DNA of 35,631 nt from CAYFHQ01 sp964342805 (GCA_964342805.1 CAYFHQ010000028.1:1-35631); one strand, 5' to 3'. Counted from the stretch's first letter, positions 22,757-30,708 are shown. A program made the numbers and translations. The notes: generated from the sequence alone by a model not told the origin.

Positions 22757-24968
22757 AAATCCGCATAAGAGAAACGTAAAGAGTATAGGTGGAGCGTTTC
22801 TTTTGTCCTGTAGCGTTATGCTATATGAGTTAGGTTTGACGCGTTTGCTATCGGCAATTCTGTTCAAAAATGTTGTGTACTTATCTGTTACTACAGCAGT
22901 TTTTGGAATTGCTGTGGGGAATATACTGTACACAAAGTTCTCAGAAAGACTGAGTGGAGTGCAGTCCAAACATTACTTGCTTATGGGTGTTTTTAGCTCA
23001 GGGGCATTATTGTTTATTTACCATAGTAAGTTCATTGATAATTTACTTGTCTACATTGGAGTATCAATTATTCCTTTTATAGTGGGCGGTTGGATGTTAG
23101 CTGTCATTACCAGTACCAATAAGGAACAAATGGCAGCTATATATGCAAGTGACCTTCTTGGTGCAGGAGCTGCGGTAGCCTTGTTTGTGTTATTGTTTGA
23201 AAGTTTTGGATTTCATGGTCTAATCATCATTTTATTTTTGATTTGCGTTATAGGTGCAACTCTAATGCTCTCAGGAAGAGTAAAAGCCATGTTCGCTGTG
23301 CTGCTTGTATTCCTTGTGATGTCATTGCCATGGGTTCAGTCATCTGTCAAAACACTTGATCAGCATTTCGCTTCACTCTTTACAAGTCCAAGTAAAATTT
23401 TTTCATACTTAGGAGCAAGCGACAATGATCTTGTTATTGATGGAAAATGGACATTGTTTGGCAGGATGGATGTACTGCAACGAGGTGAACACGAGAGATT
23501 AATCCTGACTGATGGTGGAGCGTCAGCACCTTTGTTACATTCAGAAAATGGCAACGTACCCAAATCAATAGTGAGTGAAACTGGGTACATAGGTCACTTG
23601 TTGGGCAGTAACGAAGACACATTACTTATTGGTAGTGGGGGAGGCAAAGATGTATGGATGGCCTTAGAAGCAGGTGCTAGATCCATTGACGCTGTTGAAA
23701 TTAATCCATTTACAGTAGAATATGTGAATGATATGGGGGACTTTGGTGGTAATGTTTATGACCAACCTCTTGTCACTACACACGTGGAGGATGGCCGTTC
23801 ATTTGTTGAGACTACTACGTCTTCCTATGATCATATCTATATTTCTATGGTCATGACGAACTCAATGTCAAATGGTATGGCATCTCTCAGCGAAACATAT
23901 GTAGTTACAACCGAAGCGTTTGATAGTTACTTTTCAGTTCTAAATGAAGAAGGTCGCATAAGTATGATGGTTCATGACGGATTAGAAATGATCCGTGTCG
24001 TCAATATGTGGGCAGAAACGTTAATCAACAATGGCATTCCGGAGAAAGAGGTCTACGATTATATTGCAGTTGTAAATGGTATGGCTGAATCCCAAGGGAC
24101 AAACATTAAGATGCCTCTCTTAATGTTGTTTAAGAAGCCCATTTCACCAAGTGTTCAAACAACCATTTTCTTGGAGTCTGAAGCTAGAGGATACCCGATT
24201 GTACATTCCCCAGCTCTTCCATTTATTCTTTTTGACAATGTAAAATCGGGAGACATGGATAAGGAAGACATCTGGACAATTGAGGGTCATGATCTGTCAC
24301 CTGCAACTGATAATAGACCTTACTTTTTTGGGTATAATTTTGGAATACTAAACATCATTGAAAAACTTCTTGTGGCTTCTTTTGCCTTTGGAGTGATATT
24401 TCTATCTCGTTCGAAGAACTTACGAGATAGATGGTCGGGATCTGTTGTGTCATTAAGTAGTCTGGGATTTATGATGGTACAAGTAGCTCTAATTCAACAG
24501 TTTAGTTGGATTTTAAATTCCTCCCTACAGGGTTTTTTACTAACGATAATTGTCATATTTATGTTTGGAGGGGTTGGGAGCTACCTCTCTGGTAAGATCC
24601 GTGTAGTGAAGAGCAAGTTAGTCCTTGTTTTGAGTAGTTTACTTTTTGTATTACCTTACTCAATGGACTTCTTAAAAAACAATACACAGGGTGGAATGGT
24701 AGCAGTGTTTCTTCTTCTCTTAGCAACTTTTCCAATTGGAGGCCTAACTGCTATTACCTACCCATCTATGATTCGATTAGGGGATCATGGGAGGAAACAT
24801 ACAGTGTCCATGATGTTTTTGAGTGGGATCTTTAGCATTTGTGGTTCGCTTTTATCCATTTGGGTTTCTCAAAAGTGGGGCACTGCTCAATTGATCATTC
24901 TCGCAGCGGTTATTTACCTGATCGTAAGTTTAGTATGGTCAAGAAAAATTGATGTGAAGGTGAAATAG
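22740..24968 (+). CDS. Polytopic membrane protein with spermidine synthase-like domain
   Basis: From ATG 22740 (GGAGAG nine bases upstream; another ATG pair at 22722 has no site) the product is 742 residues. The first about 210 residues hold six or seven membrane spans beginning GGAFLLSCSVMLYELGLTRLLSA, with the family-typical IYASDLLGAGAAVALFVLLFESFG. A soluble SpeE-like Rossmann domain follows (TLLIGSGGGKDVWMALEAGARSIDAVEINP and FVETTTSSYDHIYISM). The C-terminal third is again membrane (about seven spans). The nucleotide-binding glycine loop is intact; the aminopropyltransferase substrate pocket cannot be judged, and true polyamine synthesis is not implied. Membrane SpeE-like proteins are widespread and uncharacterised. 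The 5' end overlaps the NusG-II gene, so they are coupled. Confidence 0.8.
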   Translation: MELVIKNPHKRNVKSIGGAFLLSCSVMLYELGLTRLLSAILFKNVVYLSVTTAVFGIAVGNILYTKFSERLSGVQSKHYLLMGVFSSGALLFIYHSKFIDNLLVYIGVSIIPFIVGGWMLAVITSTNKEQMAAIYASDLLGAGAAVALFVLLFESFGFHGLIIILFLICVIGATLMLSGRVKAMFAVLLVFLVMSLPWVQSSVKTLDQHFASLFTSPSKIFSYLGASDNDLVIDGKWTLFGRMDVLQRGEHERLILTDGGASAPLLHSENGNVPKSIVSETGYIGHLLGSNEDTLLIGSGGGKDVWMALEAGARSIDAVEINPFTVEYVNDMGDFGGNVYDQPLVTTHVEDGRSFVETTTSSYDHIYISMVMTNSMSNGMASLSETYVVTTEAFDSYFSVLNEEGRISMMVHDGLEMIRVVNMWAETLINNGIPEKEVYDYIAVVNGMAESQGTNIKMPLLMLFKKPISPSVQTTIFLESEARGYPIVHSPALPFILFDNVKSGDMDKEDIWTIEGHDLSPATDNRPYFFGYNFGILNIIEKLLVASFAFGVIFLSRSKNLRDRWSGSVVSLSSLGFMMVQVALIQQFSWILNSSLQGFLLTIIVIFMFGGVGSYLSGKIRVVKSKLVLVLSSLLFVLPYSMDFLKNNTQGGMVAVFLLLLATFPIGGLTAITYPSMIRLGDHGRKHTVSMMFLSGIFSICGSLLSIWVSQKWGTAQLIILAAVIYLIVSLVWSRKIDVKVK

Positions 24969-24980
24969 GAAGGGGTTTTT

Positions 24981-25598
24981 ATGGACAAAAAATCTAGGCT
25001 CACACAATTAAGGTATGACAGGATTTCGTCAGTATATGAGTGGATGGATAAACCCATGGATTGGTTTGTTGAGGATGGCTGGCGGAGAAAAATTCTTTCT
25101 AATGCTCGCGGTAAAACCCTCGAAGTTGGTGTTGGTACAGGGAAAAATCTAAGATTTTATCCCGAAAACGTTGATATTACAGGGATTGATTTTAGTTCAA
25201 AGATGCTTGAAAAAGCTTTACGTAAAAAATATGCATTGGATTTAGATGCCGATCTACTCTTGATGGATGTACAGGATATGTTGTTCGAAGACAATCTGTT
25301 TGACTTTGTGTTTACCACTTTTGTCTTTTGCTCAGTCCCAGATCCGATAAAAGGAATCCAAGAGATTCTCAGAGTGTTGAAGCCTGGAGGTAAGTTGATG
25401 ATGCTCGAGCATGTGAGAAGTGATAGGTGGCTAATGGGAAAAATCATGGACGCTTTGAATCCCATTACTGTTCGGATGATAGGGGCAAACATAAATAGAG
25501 AAACTGTAGAAAATGTGAAACTTTCAATTGGTAGAAAACCACTAACTAGAAACGTGCGAGGGGATATCGTTAAACTAATTACAGTAATAAAAAAATAG
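24981..25598 (+). CDS. Class I SAM-dependent methyltransferase (UbiE-like)
   Basis: A 205-residue methyltransferase: motif I LEVGVGTGKNLRFYP, motif II ITGIDFSSKMLEKA, motif III FDFVFTTFVFCSVPDPIKGIQEILRVLKPGGKLMMLEHV. The opening YDRISSVYEWMDKPMDWF and the VLKPGGKLMMLEHVRS block are typical of the UbiE/phospholipid-methyltransferase group. The substrate could be a lipid or a small molecule. Last gene of the sigma-54 operon, 12 bases after the SpeE-like gene, with an AGGAAGGGG site and a terminator directly after. Confidence 0.85.
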   Translation: MDKKSRLTQLRYDRISSVYEWMDKPMDWFVEDGWRRKILSNARGKTLEVGVGTGKNLRFYPENVDITGIDFSSKMLEKALRKKYALDLDADLLLMDVQDMLFEDNLFDFVFTTFVFCSVPDPIKGIQEILRVLKPGGKLMMLEHVRSDRWLMGKIMDALNPITVRMIGANINRETVENVKLSIGRKPLTRNVRGDIVKLITVIKK

Positions 25599-25634
25599 AA
25601 AAAATGGATCGATAGATCCGGCCTTCTATTTTTT
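25590..25634 (+). terminator. Terminator after the methyltransferase gene
   Basis: AAAAAATAGAA (25590-25600) pairs with TTCTATTTTTT (25624-25634), with a GGATC/GATCC inner stem. It overlaps the last codons of the gene and the -24 element of the next promoter. Confidence 0.75.
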
Positions 25635-25649
25635 GGCATGAATCCTGCT
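25633..25649 (+). promoter_or_regulatory. Sigma-54-like promoter for the CC-motif peptide
   Basis: TTGGCATGAATCCTGCT has GG and GC ten bases apart and differs from consensus mainly by CTGC for TTGC and T for C in -24. It lies 38 bases before the start codon. Confidence 0.6.
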
Positions 25650-25686
25650 ATCATTAAGTAAGTAGACAATTAGCAAAGGAGGTAAT

Positions 25687-25842
25687 ATGATGGAGTTTAT
25701 TCTTAAAGGCCTTTTTATCGTTGGATTTGGATATATGGCAATGAAAATGATGAGAGGCGGTGGCTGTTGTGGTTCAGGGCAACATAGAGTTGGTGATACA
25801 GCGAGTAAAGATCAAGAAAGTAAAAGTGGCTGTTGCAAATAA
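25687..25842 (+). CDS. Small membrane peptide with CC motifs, 51 aa
   Basis: This small frame has a full AAAGGAGG site six bases upstream of its ATG (25687). The first 25 residues form one membrane span (EFILKGLFIVGFGYMAMKMM). The tail carries two cysteine pairs: GGGCCGSG and the C-terminal GCCK. The layout (one span plus exposed CC) suggests binding of a soft metal or a thiol redox partner. I do not recognise the family. It is preceded by a sigma-54-like promoter, and the GGGCC motif recurs in the sigma-54-driven protein at 34984. Confidence 0.7.
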   Translation: MMEFILKGLFIVGFGYMAMKMMRGGGCCGSGQHRVGDTASKDQESKSGCCK

Positions 25843-26228
25843 TAATTGGGTGTGGGGTAGATGCTACACCTGATTGGCGGAAATCAAACAGCGACATAGT
25901 TGGTGCGTGTTGTATCAGTGGCTATTGCAGATCGGAAATTCAAGTTAGTAGGATTTATCCCTTTAAAACGGTTGCAGTCTTGTTAAGATGGTTAAGAGAT
26001 TGTAAAACCGACTGAAGAGGTTGAGGCGGTAGACGTTCCCCTAATAAAACCAGACGAGGAGATACCTGTTAATGGTCAACTTATTGAACGTCAATTAGAA
26101 ATGTTCGGTGGTTCCAAGATGAATCCAATGTTGCTTAGCGGCAATGTTCATTAGTTCTATATCTGCATTGCTAAACACCTAAGGCTTAGGAGATTTAAAC
26201 CTGATATATTCAAAAAATAGGAGGACCT
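25843..26228 (+). other. Gap of about 390 bases with broken coding pieces
   Basis: No intact gene is visible. One frame opens after a TAA near 25996 and reads EIVKPTEEVEAVDVPLIKPD, then GQLIERQLEMFGG and MNPMLLSGNVH before TAG (about 26000-26155), with no start codon. A second frame (about 25843-26015) ends in TGA. The acidic, proline-containing text looks like protein code that has lost its start, but the family cannot be identified. Confidence 0.35.
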
Positions 26229-26486
26229 ATGGAAGACAGACAGATGGTGAGTAAGGATACTAATCAGAATCAGGTAATAGATGAAGAAAACTGCCACGGT
26301 CAAGAAGGCGGGCATAATGGAATGAAGCATGGTGTGATGATGATGATCTGCTGCATGCTACCTATTCTCATTGTTATCGCTTTGCCTTTGTTTGGATTTA
26401 GTAATACTCCATGGAGCTGGATAATTTTCGCACTTTGCCCAATTATGCACATTGGTATGATGTTTTTTATGAAAGAAAAACACTAG
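26229..26486 (+). CDS. DUF2933-like small membrane protein
   Basis: An 85-residue protein: a polar, His/Gln/Gly-rich N-terminus (NCHGQEGGHNGMKHG), then two membrane spans, MMICCMLPILIVIALPLFGF and WSWIIFALCPIMHIGMMFF, ending in EKH. The CC in the first span and the CPxMH motif in the second are the hallmarks of the DUF2933 group, often found next to copper or mercury handling genes. Role in the group is not established; a metal-binding role is inference from residues and neighbours. Start ATG follows TAGGAGGA. The metallochaperone gene follows 24 bases later. Confidence 0.75.
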   Translation: MEDRQMVSKDTNQNQVIDEENCHGQEGGHNGMKHGVMMMICCMLPILIVIALPLFGFSNTPWSWIIFALCPIMHIGMMFFMKEKH

Positions 26487-26510
26487 GATTTAAAAATATA
26501 GGAGATATGA

Positions 26511-26735
26511 ATGATGAAAAAGCGACTGATGATAAGCGGAATGAGCTGTGGACAATGTGCTAAACGAATAACTATGGCTTTAAACAGTGTTTGTGGAGTT
26601 AATGAAACAGTCGTATCTGTTTCAACCCAGTCTGCAATCGTAGATTTGGCACATCCTGTGGATCGAAAGGCATTTGATGAGGCCCTGAAGTCTACAGGAA
26701 TGGGGTATGCTATTCAAGAAGTGTTCGATGCTTAG
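26511..26735 (+). CDS. Heavy-metal-associated (HMA) copper chaperone-like protein
   Basis: A 74-residue HMA domain: RLMISGMSCGQCAKRITMALNSV with the metal-binding GM-x-C13-x-x-C16 loop, followed by the VNETVVSVSTQSAIVDL strand pair and the closing FDEALKSTGMGYAIQEV. CopZ-type proteins carry Cu(I) in the cytoplasm to an exporter or regulator; the same fold is used for mercury and zinc, so metal identity is not certain. No P-type ATPase is in the window, so its partner must be elsewhere or be the neighbouring membrane proteins. A GGAGGGG/CCCCTCC hairpin follows. Confidence 0.88.
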   Translation: MMKKRLMISGMSCGQCAKRITMALNSVCGVNETVVSVSTQSAIVDLAHPVDRKAFDEALKSTGMGYAIQEVFDA

Positions 26736-26739
26736 TTTT

Positions 26740-26757
26740 GGAGGGGTTACCCCCTCC
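26740..26757 (+). terminator. Hairpin after the HMA chaperone gene
   Basis: GGAGGGG (26740-26746) and CCCCTCC (26751-26757) with a four-base loop and a short weak T-tract (ATTTGCTTTT). It may attenuate rather than end transcription into the next gene. Confidence 0.55.
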
Positions 26758-26790
26758 ATTTGCTTTTAACTTAATGGTGGAGAATAATGT

Positions 26791-27354
26791 ATGTTTATGA
26801 GAGTAATTAGGCGTTTAGATCCCAAATGGGTAGGTGTGGTGGGAATGTTACTGCTCCTGGGTTTCTATTTTTCTGTGTTGACCATTGCCAACTCTTGGTC
26901 ATACGCAATAAGTCAGTTTGAAAAACTATGGTATTTGTTTGCCCCCCTCGTGATTGGTTTTGGCATTCAATTGGGTTTGTTCGTATACATCAAAAAAATT
27001 GAGCACGGCAAGAAAATTAAAATGGGTGCGGGAGTGGCTGCTAGTTCGGGCGTATCGGCTGGAGCAATGATTGCCTGTTGTTTACACCATGTAGCAGACC
27101 TACTACCATTGCTTGGGCTTTCGGCAGCAGCCTTATTTTTGATTGAGTTTCAAATTCCTTTTATTGTTCTTGGAATTTCATCAAATGTTTTCGGCATAAT
27201 GATGATGCTTGTCGTTATGCAGGAGCATAGGATGTTCGAGCCAAGTCGATTTTTTGATTTTTTGTTCCAGCTAAACATGCGGAAAGCGAGAAGGTTTGTT
27301 TTGATGTTAGGAGTCGCATTTACAATCACATCATTTGTAGCAACTATAGTTTAG
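26791..27354 (+). CDS. Polytopic membrane protein with CCLHH motif
   Basis: A 187-residue protein with about five membrane spans (VGVVGMLLLLGFYFSVLTIA, LVIGFGIQLGLFVYI, MIACCLHHVADLLPLLGLSAA, IPFIVLGISSNVFGIMMMLVV and a final one). The conserved-looking core is A-C-C-L-H-H-x-A-D-L-L-P, a cysteine pair and histidine pair inside the membrane which could bind a soft metal. Similar proteins sit beside copper and mercury genes in Firmicutes and Archaea; none is well studied to my knowledge. Start ATG follows GGTGGAG. The gene lies between the HMA chaperone and an exported protein, in one direction with them. Confidence 0.7.
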   Translation: MFMRVIRRLDPKWVGVVGMLLLLGFYFSVLTIANSWSYAISQFEKLWYLFAPLVIGFGIQLGLFVYIKKIEHGKKIKMGAGVAASSGVSAGAMIACCLHHVADLLPLLGLSAAALFLIEFQIPFIVLGISSNVFGIMMMLVVMQEHRMFEPSRFFDFLFQLNMRKARRFVLMLGVAFTITSFVATIV

Positions 27355-27376
27355 AAGTATAATTGAAGGAGAAAAA

Positions 27377-28000
27377 ATGAAAACACTAAGCAAGTTTGTA
27401 GTCGGAGCGATTGTTGTGTCAGTAATAGCCGGTTCCTGGATATTCTTTTCAGGTAAGGCCAATGCTGAAAGACCACAAATTCTTGGGTATGGTAGCGATT
27501 CAGGCATAGAAGATCAGGAAAAGGTTAGAGAATTTACGAAGCCAGTAGCTCCTCTTGAGCAAGTGGAATCGAGAACGAAAGATGAAAATACAAATGATGT
27601 GCGTAAATCTAATTCCAGAAATATGATACAGACGGCTATTGCTGGAGAGGTAGAAATAAATGCAATGTTTATGAATCCGAATCAGAATGACAAAGAGTTT
27701 TGGATCTTCCAACTTGCCATGGATACACATAGTGTAGATCTAGACAAAATCAATCTACTCGATTCCTTGATGTTTGTCGACGATAACGGCATTGAGATTC
27801 TTGAGGGTTTTGAGATCAAAAAAGAGGGGGAGGGTCATCATGTCTCAAGGTATATAAAGCTAAAAAAGCATATTGATGGAAAAGACACTATTCTAAAGGA
27901 GTTCAAGGAATTCACGATGGTTCTTATGAATATTGATGGCGTTGAACGAACTGAGTTAACCTGGGATATGACAGCTTACCCGAATATATTTGATCACTAA
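27377..28000 (+). CDS. Exported protein of unknown function, 207 aa
   Basis: Signal peptide-like start (KTLSKFVVGAIVVSVIAGSWIFFSGKANA), then a polar extracytoplasmic domain. An acidic linker of about 60 residues precedes a beta-rich region with IAGEVEINAMFMNPNQNDKEFWIFQLAMDTHSVDLD, EGHHVSRYIKLKKHIDGKD and ELTWDM. This beta-sandwich-like pattern with MDTHS resembles small domains found in metal-linked exported proteins, but I cannot assign a family. Start follows GAAGGAGA. It is followed by the SHOCT-type genes and the OmpR-type two-component system and may be part of their regulon. Confidence 0.65.
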   Translation: MKTLSKFVVGAIVVSVIAGSWIFFSGKANAERPQILGYGSDSGIEDQEKVREFTKPVAPLEQVESRTKDENTNDVRKSNSRNMIQTAIAGEVEINAMFMNPNQNDKEFWIFQLAMDTHSVDLDKINLLDSLMFVDDNGIEILEGFEIKKEGEGHHVSRYIKLKKHIDGKDTILKEFKEFTMVLMNIDGVERTELTWDMTAYPNIFDH

Positions 28001-28081
28001 CCAAAACGACATAATTGCTCCACATTTCTTATATACACTGAGAGCGATTAAAAATGGTGGGTTAATTAGGATGCTTTATGG

Positions 28082-28261
28082 TTGATTCTAACAGTGGGGA
28101 TTGTTTGTCATCTGTTGATTGGTGCTATTGGTATTCTATCAAGTAAATCAAAATCAACAGCAGGATCAGTTCTTGATGAACGGTACTTAGCTGGAGAAAT
28201 TGATGAATAGACAAACCTAAAAATGAAAAGGAGACTTGAGAGGAATAAACATGTATTATAA
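28082..28261 (+). pseudogene. SHOCT-domain protein remnant with in-frame TAG
   Basis: The frame reads a membrane span (LILTVGIVCHLLIGAIGIL) and then VLDERYLAGEIDE, the SHOCT pattern (short C-terminal oligomerisation domain, here L-x-E-R-Y-x-x-G-E-I-D-E), before TAG 28208-28210. Beyond TAG the same frame continues T-N-L-K-M-K-R-R-L-E, which is the normal end of a SHOCT domain, and stops at TAA 28259-28261. So one nonsense codon splits an otherwise recognisable domain. No convincing start codon is visible. The intact SHOCT gene next to it may be a divergent duplicate. Confidence 0.55.
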
Positions 28262-28484
28262 TGGATTCAACTGTTGGGGTAGCGGCATACACAATTTTTG
28301 GTGGACTGGTATTGCCATTTTATTGATCGGTGTAGCCTTTGTGTTACTGGTCAAAAGACGTGATAGAAGATCAGAGGACGCCTCTGCGTTAAAGTCACTA
28401 GATCTACTCTTCGCCAGTGGCGACATTAGCGAAGAAGAGTACCAACATAGAAAAAGGGTATTGAAAAATCAGAAAGGTTATTAA
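28251..28484 (+). CDS. SHOCT-domain small membrane protein, 77 aa
   Basis: ATG 28251 with AGAGG seven bases upstream is preferred; an upstream TTG (28236) is only two bases from its ribosome site. The protein has an aromatic/Gly N-terminus (YYNGFNCWGSGIHNFWW), one membrane span (TGIAILLIGVAFVLLV), basic residues, and a SHOCT domain (ALKSLDLLFASGDISEEEYQHRKRVL). SHOCT proteins of this layout are common next to metal-resistance two-component systems; their molecular role is not known. It is 51 bases from the OmpR-type regulator, with a weak terminator between. Confidence 0.8.
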   Translation: MYYNGFNCWGSGIHNFWWTGIAILLIGVAFVLLVKRRDRRSEDASALKSLDLLFASGDISEEEYQHRKRVLKNQKGY

Positions 28485-28508
28485 TAGATCGGAAACGGTC
28501 TATTTTTC
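28483..28508 (+). terminator. Terminator after the SHOCT gene
   Basis: AATAGATC (28483-28490) pairs with GGTCTATT (28497-28504; one G-T pair), followed by TTTCTTT. Confidence 0.6.
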
Positions 28509-28535
28509 TTTATAAGGAATGGAGATCATTCAATT

Positions 28536-29234
28536 ATGAATCAATTGAAGGTACTAGTTGTAGAAGACGAGGATCAGATACGCGACGTTGTTATTCAGTA
28601 CTTAAAAGCGGCAGGGTATGAAGCCATTGAGGCGAGAGACGGGTTTCAGGGTCTTTCGAAGTTCGTCGATACTTCCCCGGATTTGGTCGTGCTCGATGTG
28701 ATGATGCCAGGTATAAGTGGTTTTGAAGTGCTGAAAGAATTGCGATCGACTTCTGATGTTCCAGTGATCATGTTAACGGCAAAACAAGCAGAAGTTGATA
28801 GATTGACTGGATTTGACTTAGGGGCAGATGATTATGTTGCTAAGCCCTTTAGCCCACGAGAACTTATGCGTAGAATTAATGCCATTATGAAGCGTATTCG
28901 TAAAATATCTGATGGGTCCGATAAGTTGCGGTGCGGTGAGTTAACTTTATTGACAGCGACAAAGTCTTTGCTAAAAAACAATGTTATGATTGAACTTACA
29001 ACAAAAGAATATCAGTTACTACATGTTTTTTTCGAGAATAAGGGATACCTTTTAACCAGGGAGCAGTTAATTAATGATGCTTTTGGGCATGAGTATGCAG
29101 GTTTCGATCGTAGCATTGACACACATATAAAGAAAATCCGTCAAAAAATTGAAGAAGATAGTAGAAAGCCCAAATACCTTAAAACCAAGTATGGAGCAGG
29201 ATATATGTTTGGAGGAGATGGTTGTGACCGTTAG
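28536..29234 (+). CDS. OmpR/PhoB-family response regulator
   Basis: A 232-residue regulator. Receiver domain with acidic pocket VVEDEDQ and phospho-acceptor D54 in VVLDVMMPG, switch T in IMLTAK and K in DDYVAKPFSPREL; then a winged-helix output domain with TTKEYQLLHVFFENKGYLLTREQLI, DRSIDTHIKKIRQKIEED and the KTKYGAGYMF end. It should bind direct repeats at target promoters when phosphorylated by the kinase encoded next. The 3' end overlaps the kinase start. The metal-type genes upstream are its likely targets (inference from position). Confidence 0.93.
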   Translation: MNQLKVLVVEDEDQIRDVVIQYLKAAGYEAIEARDGFQGLSKFVDTSPDLVVLDVMMPGISGFEVLKELRSTSDVPVIMLTAKQAEVDRLTGFDLGADDYVAKPFSPRELMRRINAIMKRIRKISDGSDKLRCGELTLLTATKSLLKNNVMIELTTKEYQLLHVFFENKGYLLTREQLINDAFGHEYAGFDRSIDTHIKKIRQKIEEDSRKPKYLKTKYGAGYMFGGDGCDR

Positions 29235-30582
29235 AAAGCAGTTTGTACTTGTAACTTTTGTGGTTATTCTTTTTGCAGTGAGCATTAATTCGATTATTTC
29301 GACCACTTATATCGACAATTATTTCCAAAGCTTTATCAATGATCAGTACGGTGATAATGTAAAAGCAGTGGTTGGAATAGCACAAAGCGTACTCGAACAA
29401 AAGGATAGTAACACGTCTAGGACACAGCGATTACTTTCAGATTTAGTTAATGAACCTATTGTCGCAATTGCAATTTATGACAATAATGGGACAGAGGTTG
29501 TTGCATCTGGAGAAGCAATGTATATGATGCATAGGGGTATGAGGATGGACACAATGTTTGATACAGCATTGGACAACCACGTAGTTCTGAAAAACGGGGT
29601 GAAAATCGGAGAGGTAAGGATAACTCGAGTTAAAGACATTGCGAGTATTGAGACAGTGCAACTATTTAAGTCGGCTATATTAGTAGGGGCACTATTATCT
29701 GGCGGAGGGGTAGCGATACTTGCGATTTTTATGACGTATTTCGCTGCAGGTAAAATAACTAAGGATTTAAGAGAAACTGCACAGTTTGGCAAGGCGATTG
29801 AGTTAGGAAATGAAGTGCGAATCAGCCCATCAAATATTCTGGAAATCAAAGGGCTACAGATCAGCCTACAGAATCTGGCCTCGAAATTAAAGGTCCAACA
29901 GTATAATCGAAAAAAAAATGTGGACCAGTTGGCACATGAGTCTAGAACACCTCTTGCGATACTCAAATCACATTGTGAAGGCGCTTTAGACAAGGTTGTT
30001 GTCATGGATAATGCAAGGTTAGAAAGTTGTCTTTCAGAAATTGACAACCTGTCTATTTTAATTGAGAATATAACAGAGATTATTGAATATCAAGGGGATC
30101 AAGCACATGCTCAATTGAGTACTCATGATGTTGTTCTAGAAGTAAAAAAAGTGATGAAGGGTCTTTCAGTACAGTTTGAGCGAAAGGGGATTGAATTAAC
30201 CTATAGTGGCCCCAAGCATTTATCTGTAGCAACTGATGCTACATTTTTAAATCAAGTAATGTACAACTTACTAACAAATGCGTATAAGTTCACAGAGACA
30301 GGAGAAGTACATGTAAGTCTATCTAATTCTCATGAGAGAAAAAAATGGACAATTAGCATAAGTGACACAGGGTGCGGGATATCCGAAGATGAAAGTAAGA
30401 AGATTTTCGAAGCCTATTATCGTGGAAAACAGGCATTTGAAATTCCTGGAGATGGATTGGGATTGCACATCGTAAAAGAAAATGTCGGGGAAATGGGTGG
30501 TGACATTAACCTTCAATCGAAATTTGGGGAGGGGAGCAAGTTTACTCTTGAGTTTCCATATGAGGTGAGTGAGTCAATATAA
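29224..30582 (+). CDS. Sensor histidine kinase with Met/His-rich extracytoplasmic loop
   Basis: Start GTG 29224 has GGAGGAG six bases upstream (ATG 29218 abuts that site); either overlaps the regulator gene. About 452 residues: first membrane span (FVLVTFVVILFAVSIN), an outside domain of about 125 residues, second span (ILVGALLSGGGVAILAIFMTYFA), a HAMP-like linker, a HisKA domain with QLAHESRTPLAIL (serine in place of the usual leucine or isoleucine after HE), and an HATPase domain with N, G1 and G2 boxes (NLLTNAYKFT, ISDTGCGI, GDGLGLHIVKE). The outside loop includes MYMMHRGMRMDTM, dense in Met and His as in Cu(I)-binding sites. A copper-sensing role is inference. Confidence 0.9.
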   Translation: MTVRKQFVLVTFVVILFAVSINSIISTTYIDNYFQSFINDQYGDNVKAVVGIAQSVLEQKDSNTSRTQRLLSDLVNEPIVAIAIYDNNGTEVVASGEAMYMMHRGMRMDTMFDTALDNHVVLKNGVKIGEVRITRVKDIASIETVQLFKSAILVGALLSGGGVAILAIFMTYFAAGKITKDLRETAQFGKAIELGNEVRISPSNILEIKGLQISLQNLASKLKVQQYNRKKNVDQLAHESRTPLAILKSHCEGALDKVVVMDNARLESCLSEIDNLSILIENITEIIEYQGDQAHAQLSTHDVVLEVKKVMKGLSVQFERKGIELTYSGPKHLSVATDATFLNQVMYNLLTNAYKFTETGEVHVSLSNSHERKKWTISISDTGCGISEDESKKIFEAYYRGKQAFEIPGDGLGLHIVKENVGEMGGDINLQSKFGEGSKFTLEFPYEVSESI

Positions 30583-30595
30583 GGGGCGTGTCATT

Positions 30596-30615
30596 TGCCA
30601 CGTGAGATTGTGGCA
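30596..30615. promoter_or_regulatory. Dyad upstream of the lgt sigma-54 promoter (activator-site candidate)
   Basis: TGCCAC (30596-30601) and GTGGCA (30610-30615) with an eight-base gap, about 80 bases upstream of the -24/-12 element. Placement suits an enhancer-type site. No T-run follows, so it is not a normal terminator, although it is close after the kinase stop codon. Confidence 0.4.
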
Positions 30616-30691
30616 TAAGCTACTAGCATGAAGGATTTAATTGCAACGTCTGTCATTTCATGAAAAGTTATAGCCTCAATCACCATGTGTA

Positions 30692-30708
30692 TTGGCATGA
30701 AACTTGCT
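30692..30708 (+). promoter_or_regulatory. Sigma-54 promoter for the lgt homologue
   Basis: TTGGCATGAAACTTGCT differs from YTGGCACG-N4-TTGCW at one position (T for C in -24), with exact GG-N10-GC spacing. It lies 32 bases before the start codon. Confidence 0.82.
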
